Source: Chlorokybus atmophyticus (taxonomy: Eukaryota > Streptophyta > Chlorokybophyceae > Chlorokybales > Chlorokybaceae). Taken from it: 64,000 nucleotides of DNA. Shown piece by piece: positions 55,328-64,000 of the stretch; within the stretch, counting starts at the first letter, position 1, and the number at the start of each line of letters is the position of its first letter. The translations under genes and the position numbers were made by a program. The notes beneath the pieces were generated by a model, which did not search any database, was not told the origin of the DNA, and saw only the letters and a list, made by a program, of their open reading frames with translations. The stretch covers positions 506,104 through 570,103 of the forward strand of contig RHPI01001965.1 in assembly GCA_009103225.1 (NCBI GenBank), given 5' to 3'.

Positions 55328-58110
55328 TCATGGCATTGGCAAAGGGTCAAACATCTTTCCAGCGAGCTCAAACTCGTCCGCCTCTGTCCCGCCCCACCTC
55401 CCGTGCCGATCTTTGCTCAACTGCGGGGAAGGAAAGGGAAAGAGACACACAGGCAGCGGGTCACGAGAGAGCGGCAGCACTGAGCAATGTGTCCATGCGA
55501 GTGGGTTGATGTCACGGATCTTGAACCTTGCGTAACAACATGATGTCTATGGTATTCGCATGCTGCATGGCGATTGTGTGCGCGTCAACCCGCTGAGTTT
55601 TGTTGCTGTTGCAGTTTGGGTGAGGTGGTAACAAACAAACGTACGAGCTGTCTTGACATAATAGTACTACCTACGATACAACCTGCGACTCTGGTTTTAT
55701 TTACATACACACGCACACACACACACCAATTCCAAACTCCCCAACCAGCAAACCAACTCCAGCAAGTGTTGTCTTAGACCACACACAAACACACACGTCA
55801 CACATCATCGAGTGTCAACGCGCTGGGCACGGACGCTGAGCATACCTTGCTGAGGTAGTTGCGGTCCGTTGCGATCTGCTCGTCCGCGGCTTGCAGCTTT
55901 GAGGCGATGTGCATAACCCTTTGCAAAAGTCGTAACATCACAGTTAAACATCATGCTAGATCCAGTCCTCCAATTTCTTGGTGTTGACACGCAAAGCACA
56001 CATGGTGTCAACCAAGTGCTCACCGTTCGATGTCATGCTCGAGACGCTTTGTTGTCTCCCACGTGTTATATTGCTGCGAGTCCTCATTGAAACTGACCAT
56101 GCCGTCTTTTTGATTGATTGTTGCAAAGATGTCTCCATCTTCAATCTAACACAATGACGCACAACAGTATGCAAGCATACCACACTGCTGTCCACTTGAA
56201 CAACACAACATAAGCACACATGTATGCGATTGAACAATCTGAACCCAAAGATGTCGCATTGCACAAGAAAAGCATTCTATCCACAAAATGTGTACAAAAG
56301 AAACACACACCATGTAGCGAATCCTCCTCTCTGCGTCGGCATCGCTCTCCAGCCTTACGCTCCTGGCGATGTCGCGGAGGCTGAGCGTGAGGTACGTCTG
56401 CGTGAGGCGCTGGATGTTGCGCGAGTGCAGGCTATCTATGCACTGCTTGGCCAGCCCCAGGTTGCCGTCCGCGTCAAACACCTTGTGATGGTGACAAAAC
56501 ACATGCACAACTTAGAACAAACACACATTTGGTCCCTTTTCAATTTCACAGCCAACAACATGTACCCTTGCATGCTTGTCGATGACTCGCTTAAGGTCAT
56601 CAACGTTGCGCGCAGCGTATGAAGTGGACAACTCCAAGTACTCTTGGCAGCCGGTCTTCGCATTGCGTTGAACCACCGCAGATGTGTACTTTGGGAACGA
56701 GCTTGGCACCTGCGGGACAGTATGCACATAACAACACGACACACAATCAACAAGCGCACAACAACCAGCGGCAAGCACACCCAACCTGCCACGCACCTGG
56801 CCGTGCGTGATGAGGGAGAGGATGATGTACTTCTTGTAGGCGGCAACGGCGATGGCGCTGAGGGACAGAGCGGGCGCGGTGAAGGCGTGATGGAACAACT
56901 CGAGGGCGCGGTGGTACCGCTTCACGCCCGTGTAGACCATCCCACCGTAGTAGCAGTACAACAAGTAGTCCCGCACGCCCACCGCCGTCGCACGCGGCTC
57001 CACGTCGTATATGGCCTGGTCCAGCACCGGCAGCGCGGCCCCGTAGCACTTCGCTAAGATACTCACCTATTCAAGCATTATTGGTTTGTTGTCACATGCG
57101 CGTTGGTCACAAGCAGTCTTGTGACAAATGTGTCCTACCTTGCAAAGTTCTGCGTGCATGGGGGTTAGGTGCTCTGGTGTCGGCCGCAGATGCTCTATGG
57201 CGATCTGCCACACAATATTGGTATGTCTAGTACAAAGGTGCAATGGGTAGAAGGAAGACAGGCAAGTGTGTACCCGCAGTGGCAGTATGGCTCTTTTGGG
57301 TTGGTGCATGGCTACGCACACGTCCGTAAAAGCTTTACACAAGCTTGCATCTGCCACGCACCATGACTGGTTTGCTTTTAATGATCAAACATGCAGTGGG
57401 CTTGGTGAAAGTGCATGGGAAGCACCTACATTTGTCCGGGATGAGGCGTATCTGCGCGGGGTCTGCTTCCGTCAACAGAATGGTCGCTTGCGACAACCAC
57501 AAGTCTCTTTTGGTAGGGAAACCGGGCGCGCAGGCGAGCACATCACTGCAAAAAAGCACATGCAGGCATAAACAACATTGCTCCATGTGTGCCGCGCTGC
57601 AGTACATGCCATTCCACATAAAGCCATTGGATATATGTGGGTGGCAGCAAGGCTAATTCAGCAGAATTGATATTGTCTCTGTCAAAACAGCGCACATGGT
57701 TTTCCAGCAACGTCGTAGGCAGACAAGTTACGTTTGAGCACATACAGTGTCTAAATATGAAACCCTTATGCTGTGTTGCTGAACTTGATATGCGATCAAT
57801 TCCTCAACAGCGCAGCGCAACAACGGAGCTAGCTGCCAGTGCGGCTTGTGTGCTGCATTTGCCTGAGTGATGTGTAAGTATAACAAGCCCACAACAGCAG
57901 CATGCGGCCTCACAGCAGGTAGACGGCGGCGAGGGAGTGGGAGGCAGGATGGAGGGCAGAGACGTGCGAGTGCAGGTCAGGGAGGGCGCGGGCGAGCACG
58001 CCGGCCTCCTCTGCGAAACGCAGGTTCTGCAGCACCGCCTCCGGAGGCGCGCCCCCCATCACCAAGCTCATCACCGCGTGCAGCGACGGCGGCGCCGCCT
58101 CCGCGGCCAT
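55328..58110 (-). CDS. CSN3: COP9 signalosome subunit 3 (PCI-domain protein), about 10 exons
   Basis: Scaffold subunit of the COP9 signalosome, which removes NEDD8 from cullin-RING ubiquitin ligases. Recognised exons include 58110-57914 (MAAEAAPPSLHAVMSLVMGG), one ending near 57430 (RDLWLSQATILLTEADPAQI), LCKAFTDVCV at about 57334-57276, HLRPTPEHLTPMHAELCK at about 57205-57140, 57066-56797 (YYGGMVYTGVKRYHRALELF, AYKKYIILSLITHG), FPKYTSAVVQR, GLAKQCIDSL with RNIQRLTQTYLTLSLRDIA, and IEDGDIFATINQKDGMVSF. After exon end 55846 the last exon 55420-55328 (FELAGKMFDPLPMP) is joined on phase. The last four blocks align clearly with animal CSN3. Some internal exon edges were not fixed exactly; a length near 400-430 residues is expected. 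Confidence 0.93.
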
Positions 58111-59135
58111 GATCGCCCACGCTCACGACGACGCCGACGACGATGGCGCTGCAGCTGACGCCCGCCCGGATGCACTAGCGGCTAAGTCCCTGGCTTCCGA
58201 ACGCAAGGAAATGCAACTCGAGTTCCTTTACATGCCAGAAACTTGCCAAGTGCGAGCGAGCGACCGGCGCAGTGACATTGCATAAAGCAAATAGATGCAC
58301 AGTAGATGCAAAGTGTGGCAAATGCAAGCACACGGAGCAAGCAGTCGCATTAACACGATTAGGGGGGGCCCAGACCAGCGCTAGACAGCATAGGCTAGTC
58401 TGTACCACAAACAACAGGCAGGGCAAGGCAGGGTTGATGGCAAGCACAGCGAGCAGGCAGAGCGGGAACAACCTGCACAGCAGAGGCGTGGATGTCAGGC
58501 TTATCCGCAGCAGCACCCAAGACCTGGACGACCACGACTGACTGGGCTCCAGCATGGATAATTGTTGCACAGCCCAGTAATTTTGTTTGCGTGTGCACCA
58601 ATCTCACTGGCAAGTGACCCAATTGGATGGAAACAAGTTGAGCTTCTGGCAGCAACGTTGCATCAACACGCAGGCACTGGCTTCTTGTGTTCACTCGTGT
58701 TGTGAAATTGCCGGGCATAGCCCAAGACTGTGACATGGCTTGCGATGACAATGACAGTACATCTGTAGGCCACTTTGAACTTGGACAGATGGTCAGAGAG
58801 GCATCTTGGTTGCACTGCATGCACCACCCTAACAGGCGGTGACATGACCAACTGCTACACAAACACATCCACATTCAGTCCATGTTATGCATCTTCACAC
58901 ATCCCGCACAGTGTGACTGCCATTGCAACAGGTGTCATACAGCCATGAGCAGCGACACAGCCTTGCAGCATGAAAGTTTTCATCTGCAGACACACGCAGG
59001 CCATGTGTATTTGTCACCAATACACACTCCACACTCCACCATCTACTTAACCCTAGTCTCACCCAACAACTTATACTCGGTATTTACCACAACAAGTAAT
59101 AGCAACATGGAGCCATCAACACCCGCAACTGCGAG
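58111..59135. other. Intergenic region upstream of CSN3
   Basis: About 1 kb between the CSN3 start and the GT77 stop. A 159-codon minus ORF (58395-58874) has Cys-rich, unconvincing composition and no splice support. CSN3 promoter expected at the low end; no TATA box is obvious. Confidence 0.55.
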
Positions 59136-61822
59136 CTAACCAGTGCACTCATCACCGTGCCAAAGTCCAAGATTGACAAAAGTTTGCTGCTTTTCTGGCC
59201 CATGAGTGTAGCCCAGGTGCAACGCAACAAAACCGGCCAACTCGGGGAGTGGTCCCAAGCACCTGCAGCTCTTCCACCGGCTTGGCACGGGTGTCCGGTT
59301 GGGGGGCAACGTCATCTGCAATCTGAGATAGTCGTTCACGTACAAGTTGTCATCCAGCAAGTTGTACACCAGTAGCTCCTCCGGCTTCAACACGTACACG
59401 CGGTTTCGAATGGGTGGCCAAATCTGCCGCCGCTCCAACACCTGGTTCCACAATTCTTGCTCCCACCACATTGTATTCAACTCCTGCACACAGGACTTTG
59501 ATCAGCACGCCTGATTAAACACTAACAACTGTTGTAAGAGACCACACATGCGAGTGCCCTTTTGCCATGAGATAACCAGCAGCATTACCTCCATGTGGTA
59601 CAGCATAAGATCCAAGATCCGAAGGGAGCGCGGGTTGCTCATCACAAACATCAACCCCGTCGATTGGCACGGCACATCTGCGTGATGATATGGGTTACAG
59701 TAGGTGTGGACATATTTCGGGAGCGGTGGTCGGTTAGGAATCTTGTAATCGGACAGCGCCGCATAGTCAGCAGTTCTATTCCAATGCTGGAATGGGTTCT
59801 GCAGGAACGCGACATCCAGATCGGAGAAAATGGCATTGTACCCGCGCTCGATCATAAGCTTCAGGAAATACCACTTGGTATCTACCGCAACAACACGAGT
59901 GGCAACCTCACAGCGCTTGACCATCCACTGTGTGTCGTCAATGAAGCATCTGATGCCATGCCTCCACGCCAGGCGGCAGGACTCCGGCGTGACTCCAATT
60001 AATAGCACGTTCTCTACACCAACATTGCGAAGGTGCCATAAAAACGTCTTGACCCACTGGAGGTAGCTGCGATACACAGCAGACAATACTTTAAACTTCG
60101 CCTGATGCATCAGTATGCGTACACAATGCATTGCATCTGCTGTCGATGCCGTTTGAGACCAGCAAAAGCTACCACACGATGGCACACTGCCTGTATATCA
60201 GGGACATGCACACTAGCTGACTAGCGTGCAAAGGCAACAATAAAAACAGCACATATGGACATATGCACAAAGGCATACCTTTCACTGGAGAACAACCCAG
60301 TCGTGAAGATGATGTCCCGCTGAGGCGTGGCCAGCCTTGACAGTACGTAATCCAGGTTGTCCTCCCGTATCCGAAACCCGAGCTCATTGCACCAGTCTGC
60401 ACCTCCGGGTGAACTGGCCAGGGCATCCTCGTCGCAGAGCGGTATAGACGGACCAACGGGTGCTGGCTCCTCAGCGTCACCAAGTGTACAGGTCCCTGGC
60501 GCTGAAGTCCGGGGAACGTATGTCGGAATTGTGATATTGGGAGTCAGAGGCTCTCGCAGAGTGGGCCTCACTTCGCTGGAGACAACCATCTGTGGCTGAG
60601 AGACTTGGAAGACTGTTCTGGGGTCTACAGCAAGTTCGGGAGATAGCGACACCCAGGCTGTGAGATTTATTGCAGACACCAGGCCTGTTGTGTTTCTGGC
60701 AAGTTGCAGCACAGAGGGAGACGCCTTGCTGGCACACAGAAGCAGATTGGTCAGCAGATGTGTACAACAGTCGAGGGACAAACATACATGCAGTGCGCGA
60801 CACAACAAGGGGAAGCTACTTGGGTCAGGGGCGCAAACAACATAGACAACCGCACTGCATGTCAGCAACCATCACCACCAGCCTTCCAACTTGATGACGA
60901 AGGCAGGAAGTATGCATATCTTGTGGGATGAGACCTAACACGCATGCATTGCACAGCGTGTTCCTCAAATATGATGACCAGTTGAAAATGTAATTGCTAA
61001 TGCTTGCAATTGACCAAAAGCTAGTAGTAGGAGGACCAAAGCTTCTTAGAGTCTCATGCACATCGGCAAAGTGCTTGTGCGGCGGTCATGGCCATGCAAG
61101 AACCGTTGCCCCATGCGAGCACCGTTGCCCCATGCGAGCACCGTTGCCCCATGCGAGGGCGGTCGGTGTATGCTGCTTTATGTGCGACCTTTACAGACCA
61201 GCCATTGCTTGACAAGTTTGAATCAGTGTCCAGGACCATATAATCAACGTTGTGAGTATATGGACGTACAGAAAACCCATTGCTGAAGACAGTCGACCCA
61301 GCGATAGCTTGTGGTTGTCACAAATTCAATGCAGAACAGATGTGCACACGCTGTTGATTGACAGCTGCTCGTTCGACCATTTGCACAGCGGAACAGAGCT
61401 GACCTTTGAAACAGTTTACCAACTGAACTGACTTGCAACCAAGTGGGACTGAAACAACAACGCTAACAGCAGTGAATGCCCGCCAGCACGGTTGAAACCG
61501 GCCTACGCCCACAATGCGTGGACTACGATGTGGCCAAAGGCTATGCATGGCATGCAGCATAACTGTAACCGGCGTACTGGTTACATGGTGAACTGACTGC
61601 TGACGAGCTCAATGACTATTCCCGCAGCAGGCAGCCACCGAAAGCCCTTCACGCTAGTGTTGCTAGCACATACCTTGTGTCTGTATGGTCGAGCAGCTGC
61701 AGTGAGAACAGCGCCATGATAAGGACGGCCGCCGTGAGAGCAATGACAGCGATGCGGAAGACCGTTCCCAGCATGGACGTCTTGCGCTGGGGACTCGCAG
61801 GGACGCCATTACGGCGCAACAT
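59136..61822 (-). CDS. GT77-type nucleotide-sugar transferase, type II membrane protein (4 exons)
   Basis: Golgi glycosyltransferase of the Nucleotid_trans fold. Plant GT77 members include arabinosyl- and xylosyltransferases acting on wall glycoproteins and pectin. Exons 61822-61674, 60728-60279, 60066-59589 and 59483-59136 join in phase to about 474 residues. Exon 1 has a short basic cytosolic tail and an anchor (VFRIAVIALTAAVLIMALFS). A Ser/Pro/Thr stem precedes the catalytic domain. Key segments: TFLWHLRNVGVENVLLIGVT, AVDTKWYFLKLMIERGYNAI, the DXD motif in FSDLDVAFLQNPF, and CQSTGLMFVMSNPRS. C-terminal part: WWEQELWNQVL, then a region ending GDECTG. Donor and acceptor cannot be told from sequence. 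Intron 1 contains a short triple tandem repeat. Confidence 0.85.
61102..61158. repeat. Three tandem copies of a 19-bp unit in GT77 intron 1
   Basis: The unit accgttgccccatgcgagc repeats three times with no spacer, the last copy slightly changed. It is a simple minisatellite, not a CRISPR. Confidence 0.85.
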
Positions 61823-64000
61823 GTTAGCGGCGCAGACGCTGTGCTCCTGCTGCTGGTCCTCCGCCTCCTACTCGTCCTGTAGCTTCAATTACTCCGCCTG
61901 TCCCTGCTGCTTAGCCTATTCTTCTTCACGCCTTCCCCTCTCAGCAGCATGAAATAGTGTTGATCCAGCAGGGTAAGCACACTCAGCAGTGTCAAATCAG
62001 CTGACATGAAGTCCAGCGACACACGCGTCAGCTCCTCCGACGCTCACAGCAATGCCCTTTCTCCAATGCGCGAACTGAGATAATGGCAACCATATGTGTG
62101 GACACCAGTCGTTCCAGCCAGCGGCAAGAGCACAATCCTCTTCTCAGCACAAGCAGTCACCTCGGTCGCCAGTCACATCAACGACACAGGCTATGTCCCG
62201 TTCACAGTCAAGCTGTCACTGCTTATAGCACTTTGATCACAGTCATCTCCTGCCTGTAAGGCGTGATGTTGTCACCAAATGCACCACGACCACACCGCCG
62301 CTATGCTCCCTGCCGACAGCGACGACGAAGCTGACGGTGACATGGGCACCAGCGCTAGCAATGATTCCGCCGATGCTCGACATGGTCACGACCGAGTTTC
62401 GATATCGATGGTGCACTCATGATACCAAGCAAACGGTGCGTGCGGGTTGTACAGTGTACAGTGTACAGTGTACAACCCAAAAAGTGTAGCGCGCTCCCAA
62501 TGGCACCCATATATGGCACTACACGCTGGCAGGGCAAATGGTGTCGCTGGAGTGAAATACAGCTAACGTTTATGCTACCACAATAAATGTAACGCACGTC
62601 TAGCATAATGCTTCGAGTAGAAAACCGGAGTTGCGATGTGGTCTCATCCCGCTGTACATGCACTGCATGTTCTTCTATACATTGTTATTAATTGCAAAGC
62701 TACGTCATAATGTGCGAGTGCTCAAGCAATGGTACAAGCTTAGCATTCTATCATAATGTATAGAGTTAACATAGTTGCTTTGAAACATGCATCTACATTG
62801 CTCTACGTAAACACACAGCAATTTGCTTTAATGCTATTATCGCAAGCCAGCATGATAATTAATAATTATGGTTTGTAGCAGCCACGCCCAAGTATACACA
62901 AGCTACATGCGTGTCAATACTAAGATCGAACACCCCACCTCCCATAGCATAGCATTCAAAAACTCGGTCACCATGAGTTTAATAACATAAGACATTATTG
63001 CTAACAATTTTGAGTACGTTATTGTCAAGACGTCTGACACACATGCATATAATAGAATAAAAGGGTCATATGAACAATCGCTTTGCTTTTAAAAGCAAAG
63101 CACACAGATTGCAACTCGACTTGTGTGTTGCCTTGTCCATGCCAATATTATATTTGCGCATGATGCAATGCTTGTGAATACATTATGAGATATAGCTCAT
63201 TATCACGAATAATTTTATGATTATCGTCATACAACATGTATAGTGCCATGGATTGTAACATGATAAATAGGCCTGAATGTTATTATTGATTATAATTAAA
63301 CTTAATATGATCCTTGTGAGGTAAGTAATGTATCGCACCATGAATGATACTCGTTACTCAGGTGGTGATGAATAACAATATGCCTATAACGATTAACGCC
63401 AATACAATCTATGCGTAAAATCATACGGAACATCATGGTCCCTAGGAAGGCGTTTCACTTGTTAGCTCATGCCGTATGAGCTTATTGTCAGTCTGATGAT
63501 CAGAACGATGTAGTCAGCAGACGTTATGTTTCCTGCGGTATCACCTGCGTATACGTTACAGTAGTGTTGGTATGAAGGCATTGTTGGCGCGCTGTGTGAT
63601 AGTGCACACGTCAAGCCCGCCCTGTGCGTGATTGCTGATGATGAGGCAGATTGCCACCGTACGCATCTTTCAAGTACCTCAATGCTTGGCATTTGTAAGC
63701 GACCCGCAGCCGCGATTTTGCCGCATTTGGAACGGCTGCAGGGACAACAGCGCTGGCTGTCTGGGAGGACATTTCGTCCTCAACAGGCTCAGAAACCGGA
63801 AACCGACAAAGTTCAGCTGTAAACATGACTCATTGGCGACAAACGTGCCTGTTGCCGTACTGTTGTGCCTTGCCAGCGCGTTGCCACCGGGGAGGTCAAT
63901 CGTCCCGCATGGATGCATGCACCCATAATCAGCATTTTTACCACATTGGGCAAGAAGCGTGACCTTGGAACGACTCCTCAGCTCCCCACATGTGCCACTT
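61823..64000. other. GT77 upstream region and AT-rich DNA without assigned gene
   Basis: 61,823-62,400 is of normal composition and probably holds the GT77 promoter. At 62444-62478 a (GTGTACA)n run is flanked by gggttgtac / gtacaaccc inverted arms. 62,400-63,450 is strongly AT-rich without ORFs. At the right end a minus ORF (63611-63826) and overlapping plus ORFs have no recognised motif; one may be an exon cut by the window edge. Confidence 0.55.

Noticed and set aside
58395..58874. 159-codon minus-strand ORF
   Set aside because: Unusual Cys/His/Leu-rich composition, no splice sites, no motif, and an overlapping open frame on the plus strand. Looks like chance.
61102..61158. CRISPR-like repeat
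   Set aside because: Three contiguous 19-bp copies without spacers in a eukaryotic intron are a minisatellite.

Overview
The window is nuclear DNA of an intron-rich photosynthetic eukaryote, most likely a green alga. I see no operons, ribosome-binding sites or prokaryotic layout. Genes are split by many short GT-AG introns, plus a few GC-AG ones. Four things point to the green lineage: a hexose/H+ symporter of the Chlorella HUP / plant STP type, a plastid KEA-type K+/H+ antiporter, a DUF1995 protein with a transit-peptide-like N-terminus, and a pherophorin-like proline-rich linker in a cell-wall hydrolase. The species cannot be named from the sequence. Exon models below were built by hand from splice consensus and phase continuity, so exact edges are inferences even where the family is certain.

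Layout. 0-13 kb: the last exon of a truncated gene, then a GT29 sialyltransferase-like gene (minus), a secreted double-X8 plus GH5 glucanase (plus) and a sugar transporter (plus). These three share GC-rich, C-ending codons and introns packed with (CA)n/(TG)n. 13-15 kb: TG-rich spacer and the second of two identical 534-bp repeats; the first copy lies in a GT29 intron beside an N. 15-30 kb: KEA antiporter (plus), an AT-rich spacer with an LTR-like remnant, then an HD-domain 5'-deoxynucleotidase (HDDC2 type, minus) head-to-head with a GCK/STE20 kinase (plus). 30-42 kb: a sparse stretch, a small membrane ORF, the ribosome-biogenesis GTPase NOG1 (plus), a NELF-A-like protein (minus) convergent with it, and a DUF1995 gene (plus). 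42-48 kb: dCMP deaminase (minus), AT-rich spacer, an orphan ORF, tandem repeats and a 528-bp miniature LTR retrotransposon (TRIM) with recognisable LTRs, primer-binding site and polypurine tract. 48-62 kb, all minus: unassigned exons beside a 179-bp tandem duplication, a UBX-domain protein, COP9 signalosome subunit 3 and a GT77-type glycosyltransferase. 62-64 kb is mostly AT-rich DNA without a recognisable gene.

The genes are mostly housekeeping and do not form a cluster. Loose themes are secretory and cell-wall carbohydrate chemistry (GT29, GH5, GT77, hexose uptake), nucleotide metabolism (dCMP deaminase, HDDC2), the ubiquitin system (CSN3, UBX protein) and transcription or ribosome control (NELF-A-like, NOG1). 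The most notable observation is the NELF-A-like gene, because NELF is generally described as absent from plants.
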